DNA of 64,000 nucleotides from Roseococcus sp. (GTDB taxonomy: Bacteria; Pseudomonadota; Alphaproteobacteria; Acetobacterales; Acetobacteraceae). A model generated the notes under the pieces. That model was not told where the DNA came from, did not search any database, and was given only the letters and a program-made list of their open reading frames with translations. Below, piece by piece: positions 25,296 through 33,642 of this stretch (position 1 is the first letter of the stretch; every line of letters begins with the position of its first letter). The stretch is taken from the NCBI GenBank assembly GCA_026414745.1, contig JAOAIK010000010.1, positions 1 through 64,000 of the forward strand, in the 5' to 3' direction. A program made the position numbers and the translations under genes.

Positions 25296-26639
25296 ATGGG
25301 TATGGCCGTCGAAATCCTCTTCATCCTGGGGCTGACCCTGCTGAACGGCGTTTTCGCCATGGGCGAGCTCGCCATCGTCTCCGCCCGCAAGCCGCGGCTG
25401 CTCGCGCTGGAGCGCCGCGGCAGCGCGGGGGCCGCGGCGGCGTTGCGCCTGCAGGAGGACCCGCACCGCTTCCTGCCCACGGTGCAGGTGGGCATCACGC
25501 TCGTGGGCATCCTGGCGGGCGTGTTCGGCGGCGCGGCGCTGGCCGGGCCGCTCGGCGAGTGGCTGGAGGCGCTGCCCGGGGTGCGCGGCTTCGGCCAGGC
25601 GATCGCCTTCGGCCTCGTCGTCGTCGCCATCACCTATGTGAACCTGATCCTGGGCGAGCTGGTGCCCAAGCAGCTCGCGCTGCGCAACCCCGAGGCGGTG
25701 GCAGTGCTGCTCGCCCGGCCGCTCACCGCGCTCGCGCGTCTCACCGCGCCCTTCATCTGGCTGCTCTCGCGCTCCTCCGGCCTCATCCTGCGGCTCTTCG
25801 GCGCCCCGCCGGCCGAGCAGGGCGTGACCGAGGAGGAGGTGAAGGCCGTTGTCGCCGAGGGGGTGGAGGCCGGCGCGCTCGAGCAGAACGAGCGCCAGAT
25901 GATCGAGCGCGTGCTGCGCCTCGCCGACCGCCCTGTGCGGGCGCTGATGACGCCGCGCACCGAGGTCGCCTGGCTCGACCGCAACGCCCCGCCCGAGGCG
26001 ATCGCCGCCGCGCTGCGCGCCGAGAACCTGACGCGCTTCGTGGTCGCGGAGGGGCGGGTGGACAATGTGCTGGGCGTGGTGGCCGTGAAGGATCTCCTCG
26101 ACCAGCTCCTCTCGGGTGCGCCGCTGTCCATCGCCGCCGCACTGCGCCAGCCCATGGTGCTGCCCGACAACCTCTCCGCCCTCGATGCGCTGGAGCGGCT
26201 GCGCGCCGATGCGCTCGGCCTCGCGCTCGTGCTGGACGAATACGGCAGCTTCGAGGGGGTGGTCACCGCCTCCGACCTGCTCGAGGCCATCGTCGGCGAG
26301 CTCGGCCCCGCCCCGCACTCGGTGAAGGCCGGCGCGGTCGAGCGCGCCGACGGGTCGCTGCTGCTCGACGGCATGATGGCGCTCGACGAGCTGCGCGAGC
26401 GGCTCGCCGATTTCGAGCCGCCGCCGCAATCCGCCCTGTATCACACGGTGGCGGGGCTGATGCTCGCGCTGCTGCAGCGCCTGCCGCGCGAGGGGGACCG
26501 GATCGCGCATTCCGGCTGGCGCTTCGAGATCATCGACATGGACGGGCGCCGCGTGGACAAGGTGCTGGCGGTGCGCGAGGACAGCCTCCCGGCCGAGGCG
26601 GCTACTGCGCCGCCGCCCCCTTCGCGAGCGGCGGAATGA
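25296..26639 (+). CDS. Hemolysin-C/CNNM family transporter-like protein with CBS pair
   Basis: A 447-aa membrane protein. The N-terminal DUF21/CNNM transmembrane domain (about 1-190) starts at LFILGLTLLNGVFAMGELAIVSARKPRL and includes LILGELVPKQLAL. It is followed by the linker VTEEEVKAVVAEG, a CBS pair (about 205-330, MTPRTEVAWLDR, VVAVKDLL and GVVTASDLLEAIVGE) and the C-terminal CorC/HlyC domain. Relatives take part in magnesium/cobalt efflux or metal homeostasis; hemolysin is a legacy label. Its 3' end overlaps the convergent gpt gene by 38 bp. Confidence 0.9.
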   Translation: MGMAVEILFILGLTLLNGVFAMGELAIVSARKPRLLALERRGSAGAAAALRLQEDPHRFLPTVQVGITLVGILAGVFGGAALAGPLGEWLEALPGVRGFGQAIAFGLVVVAITYVNLILGELVPKQLALRNPEAVAVLLARPLTALARLTAPFIWLLSRSSGLILRLFGAPPAEQGVTEEEVKAVVAEGVEAGALEQNERQMIERVLRLADRPVRALMTPRTEVAWLDRNAPPEAIAAALRAENLTRFVVAEGRVDNVLGVVAVKDLLDQLLSGAPLSIAAALRQPMVLPDNLSALDALERLRADALGLALVLDEYGSFEGVVTASDLLEAIVGELGPAPHSVKAGAVERADGSLLLDGMMALDELRERLADFEPPPQSALYHTVAGLMLALLQRLPREGDRIAHSGWRFEIIDMDGRRVDKVLAVREDSLPAEAATAPPPPSRAAE

Positions 26640-27081
26640 ACTGCGGCTCCGTGTCCCAGGGGAAGAGGATCCAGGTGTCCTGGCTCACCTCGGTCACGAA
26701 GCTGTCCACCAGCGGCTTGCCGGCGGGCTTGGCATAGATGGTGGCGAAATGCGCGCCGGGCAGCAGGGCGCGCACCACTTTCGCGGTCGTGCCGGTGTCC
26801 ACCAGATCGTCCACCAGCAGCCAGCCCGTCCCGTCGCCGGCGGCGGCGGGGGGCTTGGCCACGCGGGGCTCGCCGCGCGTCTCCTCGTCATAGGTGATGA
26901 CGCTGACCGTTTCGATCACGCGGCATTCCAGCTCCCGCGCGATGATGGCGGCCGGCATCAGCCCCCCGCGCGTCACCGCCACGACCCCCTTGAAGGGCCC
27001 CTTTTCCATGAGCCGCCAGGCGAGCGCCTTCGCGTCGCGGTGCAGCTGCTCCCAGCCGACGGTGTAGTAGCGCCGGGTCAT
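26602..27081 (-). CDS. gpt: Xanthine-guanine phosphoribosyltransferase
   Basis: A 159-aa purine salvage enzyme that joins PRPP to guanine or xanthine to give GMP or XMP. The PRPP-binding motif is LLVDDLVDTGTTAKVV (about residues 87-102), and VAVTRGGLMPAAIIARELE is the conserved loop near the N-terminus; the size matches E. coli Gpt. The C-terminal WILFPWDTEPQF is also typical. It starts just after the CsaA-like gene on the same strand and ends within the convergent CNNM-type gene. Confidence 0.93.
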   Translation of the reverse strand: MTRRYYTVGWEQLHRDAKALAWRLMEKGPFKGVVAVTRGGLMPAAIIARELECRVIETVSVITYDEETRGEPRVAKPPAAAGDGTGWLLVDDLVDTGTTAKVVRALLPGAHFATIYAKPAGKPLVDSFVTEVSQDTWILFPWDTEPQFIPPLAKGAAAQ

Positions 27082-27082
27082 C

Positions 27083-27424
27083 TCAATGCATCCTTCCGCC
27101 GTTGGGAACCGGGAAATCGGGCCGGATCAGCACCACCGCCCCGTTCTCGTCCGGCAGGCCGAGCACCAGCACCTCCGAACGGAAGGGGCCGATCTGGCGG
27201 GGCGGGAAGTTCACCACCGCCAGCACCTGCCGGCCGATCAGCCGGTCGGGGCTGTAATGCGCGGTGATCTGTGCGGAACTCTTCCGCACGCCCAGTCCCT
27301 CGCCGAAATCCACCCAGAGCTGGATGGCGGGCTTCCTCGCCTCGGGGAAGGGGCGCGCGTCCACCACCGTGCCCACGCGGATGTCCACGCGCTCGAAATC
27401 GGCCCAGGCGATGGTCTGGCTCAT
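27083..27424 (-). CDS. csaA: CsaA-like tRNA-binding-domain protein
   Basis: A 113-aa stand-alone EMAPII/Trbp111 OB-fold. The family pattern is WADFERVDIRVGTVVDARPFPEARKPA near the N-terminus, then DFGEGLGVRKSSAQIT and RQVLAVVNFPPRQIG, ending with the ENGAVVLIRPDFPVPNGG loop. Such proteins bind tRNA or act as secretion chaperones in Bacillus. The ATG at 27424 was chosen because the frame upstream runs through unrelated intergenic sequence. It is adjacent to gpt (stop to start 1 bp) and probably co-transcribed. Confidence 0.9.
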   Translation of the reverse strand: MSQTIAWADFERVDIRVGTVVDARPFPEARKPAIQLWVDFGEGLGVRKSSAQITAHYSPDRLIGRQVLAVVNFPPRQIGPFRSEVLVLGLPDENGAVVLIRPDFPVPNGGRMH

Positions 27425-27552
27425 GGGCGGGCGCGGTAGCAGGGGCGCGCCGGGCCGGGAAGGGGGGGCATGGACGCCGGCGCGCGCGGGCCTATGGTGC
27501 GGCCTCGAAAGCGGCCCATCCCCACACCGGGACGGGCGAGGGACCACGGATC

Positions 27553-29157
27553 ATGCGCGACTTCCACCTGCCCGGGCGCAGCCCGGTGATCGCCGCCCGC
27601 GGCATGGCGGCGACCTCCATGCCGGCCGCCTCCCTCGCCGCGGTGGAGGTGCTGAAATCGGGCGGCAACGCGCTGGACGCGGCCATCGCCGCGGTGGCGC
27701 TGCTCGGCGTGATCGAGCCGCAGAGCACGGGCATCGGCGGCGACTGCTTCTGCCTCTACGCCCCGGCCGGCACGGGGCAGGTGATCGCGCTCAACGGCTC
27801 GGGCCGCGCGCCGGCGGCGGCCACGCCCGAGGCGCTGCGCGCCGCAGGGCTGTCGAAGATGCTCAACACCTCCGCCCATTCGGTGACCGTGCCCGGGGCG
27901 GTGGCCGCCTGGCACGCGCTCAACGCCGCCTATGGCCGCAAGGAGCTGGGCTTCCTGCTGCAGCCCGCCATCCGCGCCGCCGAGCAGGGCTTCCACCTGC
28001 ATGCCCGCGTCGCGCATGACTGGGCCGAGGCGGCCGAGAAGCTCGCCATCCAGGAGGCCGCGCGGCGGCACTACCTGCCCGGCGGCCGCGCCCCGGGCAT
28101 GGGCGAGAAGATCGCCTTCCCCGCGCTCGGCGCCACGCTGCGGGCCATCGCGCAGAAGGGGGCGCGCGCCTTCTACGAGGGGGAGATCGCCGCCGACATG
28201 GTGGCGACGCTGCGCGCCGCAGGCGGCCTGCACACGGAGGAGGATTTCGCCGCCGGCCTGTTCGGCGCCGAATACGTCACGCCCATCTCGCGCCGCTGGA
28301 AGGGCATGGAGATCTTCGAATGCCCGCCCAACGGCACCGGCATCATCGCGCTGATGATGCTGGGGCTGCTCGAGGGCTTCGGCCCGCCCGAGGGCGGGCC
28401 GCTCGGCGTGCAGCGCTTCCATCGCCACATCGAGGCGGCGCGCCTCGCCTATCGCGACCGCGACGCCTTCATCGCCGACCCCGCCCAGGTGGAGGTGCCG
28501 GTCGCTCACCTCCTCTCCGACGGCTACCTCCACGCGCTGGCCCGCCACATCGACGACGCGAAGGCCATGGCGCAGATGCCCCCGGCCGGCGAGGCGCTGT
28601 TCCCCGTGCATGCCGACACGGTCTATCTCTGCGTGGTGGACGAGGACGGCAACGCCTGCTCCTTCATCAACTCGCTGTTCGAGAGCTTCGGCTCCGGCCT
28701 GCTCGCGGAGAAGAGCGGCGTGATGCTGCACAACCGCGGCTTCGGCTTCCGGCTGGAGGAGGGGCACCCGAACTGCATCGCTCCGCGCAAGCGCCCCATG
28801 CACACCATCATCCCCGGCATGGCGATGCAGGACGGACAGGCGCTGATGCCCTTCGGCGTGATGGGCGGGCATTTCCAGCCCATGGGCCAGACCTTGCTGC
28901 TGACCAACATCTTCGAGTTCGGGATGGATGTGCAGGAGGCGCTCGACGCCCCGCGCCTCTTCCCGCGCGAGGGGCAGGTGCAGGTGGAGCGCGGCATCCC
29001 CGCCGATGTGGTGCATGGCCTCGAGTCGCTCGGGCATGCCTGCGTCGCCTGGAGCAAGCCGCATGGCGGCGGCCAGGCCATCCTCATCGACCGCGCCCGC
29101 GGCTGCCTGATCGGCGGCAGCGATCCGCGCAAGGACGGCTGCGTGATCGGCTATTGA
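27553..29157 (+). CDS. ggt: Gamma-glutamyltransferase family protein
   Basis: A 534-aa N-terminal-nucleophile hydrolase precursor. The nucleophile threonine that would start the small subunit after autocleavage is T356 in HADTVYLCVVDEDGNACSFI. Other conserved parts are GGNALDAAIAAVALLGVIEPQSTGIGGDCF near the N-terminus and the MGGHFQPMGQ region. No signal peptide is seen at the ATG 27553, so the enzyme may be cytoplasmic, unlike E. coli Ggt. It would transfer or hydrolyse gamma-glutamyl groups, or cleave cephalosporin-type acyl amides as some relatives do. It fits the neighbourhood of amide hydrolases. Confidence 0.9.
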   Translation: MRDFHLPGRSPVIAARGMAATSMPAASLAAVEVLKSGGNALDAAIAAVALLGVIEPQSTGIGGDCFCLYAPAGTGQVIALNGSGRAPAAATPEALRAAGLSKMLNTSAHSVTVPGAVAAWHALNAAYGRKELGFLLQPAIRAAEQGFHLHARVAHDWAEAAEKLAIQEAARRHYLPGGRAPGMGEKIAFPALGATLRAIAQKGARAFYEGEIAADMVATLRAAGGLHTEEDFAAGLFGAEYVTPISRRWKGMEIFECPPNGTGIIALMMLGLLEGFGPPEGGPLGVQRFHRHIEAARLAYRDRDAFIADPAQVEVPVAHLLSDGYLHALARHIDDAKAMAQMPPAGEALFPVHADTVYLCVVDEDGNACSFINSLFESFGSGLLAEKSGVMLHNRGFGFRLEEGHPNCIAPRKRPMHTIIPGMAMQDGQALMPFGVMGGHFQPMGQTLLLTNIFEFGMDVQEALDAPRLFPREGQVQVERGIPADVVHGLESLGHACVAWSKPHGGGQAILIDRARGCLIGGSDPRKDGCVIGY

Positions 29158-29227
29158 GGCCCCCTCCCTCGCGCGATCGGCGCGGCGGTGCTTTCCTCGG
29201 CGGCACATCAGCGTCGAGGAAGGCCCG

Positions 29228-30724
29228 ATGACCGAGCCCTGCGCACTCCCCGCCGTCGCCGCGCGCCGCCTGATCGGGCGGAAGAAGCTCTCGCCCGTGG
29301 AGCTGCTCGACTCCTGCCTCGCGCGCATCGGGGCGGTGAACCACGCGGTGAACGCGATGACGGCGATGGACGTCGAGGGCGCGCGCCGCGCCGCCCGCGC
29401 CGCCGAGGCCGCGGTGATGAGGGGCGAGCGGCTGGGCCCGCTGCACGGGCTGCCGCTCGGCATCAAGGATCTGGAGGCGACCAAGGGGCTGCGCACCACC
29501 TGGGGCAGCCTGCTCTTCAAGGACCATGTGCCGACGGAGGACGAAGGCATGGTCCGCCGCCTGCGCGAGGCGGGCGGCATCGTGCTCGGCAAGACCAATG
29601 TGCCGGAGTTCGGGCTGGGGGCGAACACGCGCAACGCCGTCTACGGCGCCACCGGCAACGCCTTCGACCCGGCCTTCAACGCCGCCGGTTCCTCGGGCGG
29701 CTCGGCGGTGGCGCTGGCCTGCGACATGGTCCCCCTCGCCTCCGGCTCCGACACGGGCGGCAGCCTGCGCAACCCGGCGGCCTTCAACGGCATCGTGGGC
29801 TATCGGCCCTCGGCCGGGCTGGTGCCGAACGAACGGCGCGGGCATGGGTGGAACGTGCTCTCCGTGCTCGGGCCCATGGCGCGCGACGTGCCGGACCTCT
29901 GCCTGATGCTCTCGGCCATGGCGGGGGACGATGCGGGCGACCCGCTCGCCTACACGCTGCATGCGCGCACGGTGCGGGGCGAGCCCGACCTCTACTTCCC
30001 GCCGCGGCCGATCGACCTCTCGGCACTGCGCCTCGCCGCGACCGAGGATTTCGGCACCGCACTGGTGGAGGGCGTGGTGCGGCGCAAGTTCCGCCGCATC
30101 GTCGCGGCCTGCGAGTCCCTCTTCGCGCGGGTGGAGAGGGCGAGCCCCGACGTGACGGGCGGCGACGAGGCCTTCGAGGTGCTGCGCGCCTCGGGCGTGC
30201 TGGCCGCGCATGGCGAGCGGGTGAAGCGGCACCCCGAGCTCTGCGGGCCGAACATGCACGCGAACGTGGCGGAGGGGCTGCGCTACAGCCTGGCCGACCA
30301 GGCGCGCGCAGCGACGCTGCAGACCAACATCTACCGCGAGTTCCAGCGCTTCTTCGCGCGCCACGACGTGCTGATCACGCCCGCCATCACCACGAGCCCC
30401 CGCCCATGGCGCGAGCTCTATCCCGCCGAGATCGACGGGCAGCGCACGCGCACCTACTTCCACTGGCTCGCGCTCGCCTACTACGTGACGCTGACCGGCC
30501 ACCCGGCCGTGAGCCTGCCCGTGGGCCTCGACGAGAAGGGCTTCCCCTTCGGCCTGCAGATCGTGGGGCCGCGCGGCGGTGACGCCTTCGTCCTCGGCGT
30601 GGCGGCGGCGCTGGAGGAGGCCTTCGCCGGCGATGCGGAGTTCGGCCGGCCGCGGCCCGACATCGCCGCGCTGGCGGCCGCGGGGCCGATCAGCGCGATG
30701 GAGGGGTTCCTCGGCTTCGGCTGA
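29228..30724 (+). CDS. Amidase-signature family amidase
   Basis: A 498-aa amidase with the Ser-cisSer-Lys triad: K80 in LPLGIKDLEATKG, cis-Ser S155 in NAAGSSGGSAVALA and the nucleophile S179 in SDTGGSLRNPAAFNG. The 24-residue spacing between the serines is standard. Hydrolyses carboxamides; the substrate cannot be deduced. It follows ggt by 70 bp on the same strand, with AGGAAGG upstream of the ATG as a ribosome-binding site. Confidence 0.92.
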   Translation: MTEPCALPAVAARRLIGRKKLSPVELLDSCLARIGAVNHAVNAMTAMDVEGARRAARAAEAAVMRGERLGPLHGLPLGIKDLEATKGLRTTWGSLLFKDHVPTEDEGMVRRLREAGGIVLGKTNVPEFGLGANTRNAVYGATGNAFDPAFNAAGSSGGSAVALACDMVPLASGSDTGGSLRNPAAFNGIVGYRPSAGLVPNERRGHGWNVLSVLGPMARDVPDLCLMLSAMAGDDAGDPLAYTLHARTVRGEPDLYFPPRPIDLSALRLAATEDFGTALVEGVVRRKFRRIVAACESLFARVERASPDVTGGDEAFEVLRASGVLAAHGERVKRHPELCGPNMHANVAEGLRYSLADQARAATLQTNIYREFQRFFARHDVLITPAITTSPRPWRELYPAEIDGQRTRTYFHWLALAYYVTLTGHPAVSLPVGLDEKGFPFGLQIVGPRGGDAFVLGVAAALEEAFAGDAEFGRPRPDIAALAAAGPISAMEGFLGFG

Positions 30725-30733
30725 GGCCGCGCC

Positions 30734-30973
30734 TCACCAGTAGCGCGGGCGCGGGTGCCCCCAGGCGTAGTACGGCCGGTGATGGACGGGGCGCCCGTAA
30801 TCCCAGCGGTGATGCCGCGGCTGGTGGGCGGCGACGATGGCCGCTCCGGCGAGGGCGCCTATTCCCGCGCCGAGCAGCCCGGTGGCGACCGGATCCACGC
30901 GGCCATAGGGATCGGTGCAGGCGGTGGTGCCGAGGGAGGCGGCGAGCAGGGCGGAGAGAAGGAGCTTGCGCAT
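30734..30973 (-). CDS. Small glycine-zipper lipoprotein
   Basis: A 79-aa protein with a signal peptide ending in the lipobox LGTTAC (C19), then a glycine-zipper-like helix (TGLLGAGIGALAGAAIVAA) and an H/R/Y/W-rich tail. This pattern occurs in many small outer-membrane lipoproteins of proteobacteria. Function unknown. It stands alone between the convergent amidase (9 bp) and the Lrp-type gene, with about 114 bp of featureless sequence upstream. Confidence 0.75.
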   Translation of the reverse strand: MRKLLLSALLAASLGTTACTDPYGRVDPVATGLLGAGIGALAGAAIVAAHQPRHHRWDYGRPVHHRPYYAWGHPRPRYW

Positions 30974-31087
30974 GGGGGAGGCTCTCCTGGACCGGCGCCA
31001 GTATGGCGCGCCAGGGGGCGGATCGAGGGAGGGATTGCGGCCGCTCCGTGTCGATGATGGCCGCGCCGTGGCGCGAGCCCGCCCCCC

Positions 31088-31339
31088 TTACCGCGCGGCG
31101 GAGAAGGCGTTGAAGGTCTGCAGCGTGTAGGTGTCCTTCACCCCCGGCACGCTCTGCACCTTCTCCACCACGAAGAGGCCGATGTCCTGGTCGGGCTCCA
31201 GGTAGAACTTCCCGAGCAGGTCGTACTGGCCGGAAATGGAGTGCATCTCGGAAAGCTCGGCGATGCTGTCGGCCATCTCCCTGGCCACGCGGTAGGCCTG
31301 GCCCATCTCGCACTTGATCATCACGAAGATCGCCCGCAT
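31088..31339 (-). CDS. Stand-alone Lrp/AsnC ligand-binding (RAM) domain protein
   Basis: An 83-aa protein comprising only the effector-binding alpha/beta domain of Lrp/AsnC regulators, with the family pattern RAIFVMIKCEMGQA, SISGQYDLLGKFYLE, and VKDTYTLQTFNAF. No helix-turn-helix is present. Such free-standing RAM domains form oligomers that bind amino acids. It is divergent from the Dpp-type ATPase genes (151-bp gap), so an amino-acid-sensing link to peptide uptake is a reasonable guess. Confidence 0.85.
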   Translation of the reverse strand: MRAIFVMIKCEMGQAYRVAREMADSIAELSEMHSISGQYDLLGKFYLEPDQDIGLFVVEKVQSVPGVKDTYTLQTFNAFSAAR

Positions 31340-31490
31340 CGCCGCCTCCTGTCGCGGCGCGAGATTGCCGCGCGGCCGGGCGGGCGTCCATGCCCGCTGC
31401 ACCCGGCGCGGGCAGGCGCGGAGGGAAGCGGAGGATGGCAGGGCGTCCGGGGCGCTTGCGGGGCAGGCTGCGCGCGCCCACTCTGGCGCC

Positions 31491-32552
31491 ATGGACGATC
31501 TGGCATCGGCCCCCGACCGCGGCGGCCCCGCCCAGCCCCTGCTCACCCTCACGGGGCTGGTGAAGCATTTCCCGCTGAAGGGAGGCCTCTTCGGCCGCAC
31601 CCGCGCCGTGGTGCGCGCGGTGGACGGGGTGAGCTTCGCGGTGGCGAAGGGCGAGACGCTGGGGATCGTGGGCGAGAGCGGCTGCGGCAAGTCCACCACC
31701 GCCCGGCTGCTGATGCGCCTCATCGACCCCGATGCCGGCAGCATGATCTTCAACGGCGAACCGGTGGGCGAGAGCGAGCAGGCCGGCGGCATCGCGCTGC
31801 GCGACTACCGCCGCCAGGTGCAGATGGTGTTCCAGGACAGCTACGCCTCGCTCAACCCCCGCCTGCCCATCGAGGAGAGCATTGCCTTCGGCCCGCGCGT
31901 GCACGGCCTGCCGGCCGCCGAGGCGGTGCAGCGCGCGCGGGAGCTGCTGGCCGCGGTCGGCCTCGCGCCCGAGAGCTTCGCCCGCCGCTACCCCCACGAG
32001 CTGTCGGGCGGGCAGCGCCAGCGCGTGAACATCGCGCGCGCGCTCGCCCTGCGCCCGCGCCTCGTGATCCTGGACGAGCCGGTCTCCGCCCTCGACAAGT
32101 CGGTCGAGGCGCAGGTGCTGAACCTGCTGGTGGATCTGAAGGAGGGCTTCGGCCTCACCTACGTGTTCATCAGCCACGACCTCAACGTGGTGCAGTACAT
32201 CAGCGACCGCGTGCTGGTGATGTATCTCGGCGAGGTGGTGGAGATGGGGCCGGTCGAGGCGATCTATGACCGTGCGGCCCATCCCTACACCCGCGCGCTG
32301 CTCGACTCGCGCCCCTCGATGGACCCGGCGCGCCGCCGCACACGCCCACCCCTGACGGGCGATCCGCCGAACCCGGTCAACCCGCCCTCCGGCTGCCGCT
32401 TCCGCACCCGCTGCCCGTCGGCCGAGGAGGTCTGCGCCGCGCGCAAGCCCCGCATGGCGGCGCTCGGCGGGGGGCATGTCGCCGCCTGCCACATGGCCGA
32501 TCCGGGAAGCGGCCATTCCCGGGCCGGCGCGGCGCTGGAGGCGGCGGCATGA
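31491..32552 (+). CDS. Peptide/nickel-type ABC transporter ATP-binding protein (DppF/OppF type)
   Basis: A 353-aa ATPase. Walker A GESGCGKST, Q-loop in QVQMVFQDSYASLNPR, signature LSGGQRQRV, Walker B LVILDEPVSALDKS and H-loop FISHDLNVV are all intact. The C-terminal oligopeptide-type extension includes a cysteine-containing segment (SGCRFRTRCPSAEEVC) typical of this subfamily. The ATG at 31491 is used; the longer frame lacks homology. It overlaps the next ATPase gene by four bases (ATGA). No permease or binding-protein gene is next to the pair. Confidence 0.93.
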   Translation: MDDLASAPDRGGPAQPLLTLTGLVKHFPLKGGLFGRTRAVVRAVDGVSFAVAKGETLGIVGESGCGKSTTARLLMRLIDPDAGSMIFNGEPVGESEQAGGIALRDYRRQVQMVFQDSYASLNPRLPIEESIAFGPRVHGLPAAEAVQRARELLAAVGLAPESFARRYPHELSGGQRQRVNIARALALRPRLVILDEPVSALDKSVEAQVLNLLVDLKEGFGLTYVFISHDLNVVQYISDRVLVMYLGEVVEMGPVEAIYDRAAHPYTRALLDSRPSMDPARRRTRPPLTGDPPNPVNPPSGCRFRTRCPSAEEVCAARKPRMAALGGGHVAACHMADPGSGHSRAGAALEAAA

Positions 32553-33568
32553 GCGCGGCCCTCGACCAGCCCGCAGCCCGGCCCGCCGCGGCCGCCCGCC
32601 CGCTGGTGCGGGTGCGCGACCTCCATGTCACCTTCGCCACGCGCGAGCGGACGGTGCATGCGGTGAACGGCGTGGACCTCGACCTCGCGGCCGGCGAGGT
32701 GCTCTGCATCCTGGGCGAGTCCGGCTCGGGCAAATCCGTCACCATGCGCGCGCTGATGCGCCTCCTGCCGCGCTTCGCGCGCATCAGCGGCGCCATCGAG
32801 GTGGCGGGGCGCGACGTCGCCGCCATGAACGAGCGCGAACTGGCGGACTTCCGCGGCGGCGAGGTCGCGATGATCTTCCAGGAGCCGATGACGGCGCTCG
32901 ACCCCGTCTTCACCATCGGCCGGCAGATCGCCGAAACGGTGCAGCGGCATGAGGGGGCCTCGCGCCAGGCGGCAGAGGCGCGGGCGCTCGAGCTTCTGGA
33001 GCTGGTGCAGATCCCCTCGGCCAAGCGCCGCCTCGCCGCCTATCCGCACGAGCTCTCGGGCGGGCTGCGCCAGCGGGCGATGATCGCGGTCGCGCTGGCC
33101 TGCCGGCCCAAGCTGCTGCTGGCCGACGAACCCACCACGGCGCTCGACGCCACGGTGCAGATCCAGGTGCTGCTGCTGCTGCGCGAGCTGCAGCGGGAAC
33201 TGGGCATGGGGGTGATCTTCGTCACCCATGACCTCGGCGTGGCCGGCGAGATCGCGGACCGGGTCGCGGTGATGTACGCGGGGAGGGTGGTGGAGGAGGG
33301 GCCGGTCGGCGCGCTCATGGCCGCCCCGCTGCACCCCTATCCGCAGGGGCTGCTCGGCGCCACCGTCCATCCGGGCATGCGCGGCCGACGGCTGACCACC
33401 ATTCCCGGCGCGCCGCCGCTGCTCGACGTGGTGGCCCCGGGCTGCGCCTTCCCCCCGCGCTGCCCGCACGCGGAGGAAGCCTGCCTCGCCGCGGTGCCCG
33501 CCATGCGTTCGCCCGCGCCCGGGCGGCGCGCGCGCTGCCTGCGCGTGCCGGATGGTGACGTTTCGTAA
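32549..33568 (+). CDS. Peptide/nickel-type ABC transporter ATP-binding protein (DppD/OppD type)
   Basis: A 339-aa ATPase paired with the preceding one. Walker A GESGSGKSV, the Q-loop EVAMIFQEPMTALDPV, signature LSGGLRQRA, Walker B KLLLADEPTTALDAT and H-loop FVTHDLGVAG are present, plus the C-terminal zinc-finger-like GCAFPPRCPHAEEAC. Dpp/Opp systems use one ATPase of each type as a heterodimer with two permeases and a periplasmic binding protein; here only the ATPases are found, in the order F then D. Confidence 0.93.
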   Translation: MSAALDQPAARPAAAARPLVRVRDLHVTFATRERTVHAVNGVDLDLAAGEVLCILGESGSGKSVTMRALMRLLPRFARISGAIEVAGRDVAAMNERELADFRGGEVAMIFQEPMTALDPVFTIGRQIAETVQRHEGASRQAAEARALELLELVQIPSAKRRLAAYPHELSGGLRQRAMIAVALACRPKLLLADEPTTALDATVQIQVLLLLRELQRELGMGVIFVTHDLGVAGEIADRVAVMYAGRVVEEGPVGALMAAPLHPYPQGLLGATVHPGMRGRRLTTIPGAPPLLDVVAPGCAFPPRCPHAEEACLAAVPAMRSPAPGRRARCLRVPDGDVS

Positions 33569-33581
33569 CAGACGGGTGGAA

Positions 33582-33607
33582 ACGGGCTTGCGCGGATGCA
33601 AGCCCGT
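33582..33607 (+). terminator. Perfect 10-bp hairpin before the RND operon
   Basis: ACGGGCTTGC and its exact reverse complement GCAAGCCCGT enclose a 6-nt loop, 13 bp after the second ATPase stop codon. It is a good candidate terminator for the ATPase genes. It has no T-run, so it could instead be an operator or leader structure for the RND genes, whose ATG lies 36 bp further on. Confidence 0.5.
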
Positions 33608-33642
33608 CGCCACAACCGCGACAACATCCTGCGAGGGCGCCC

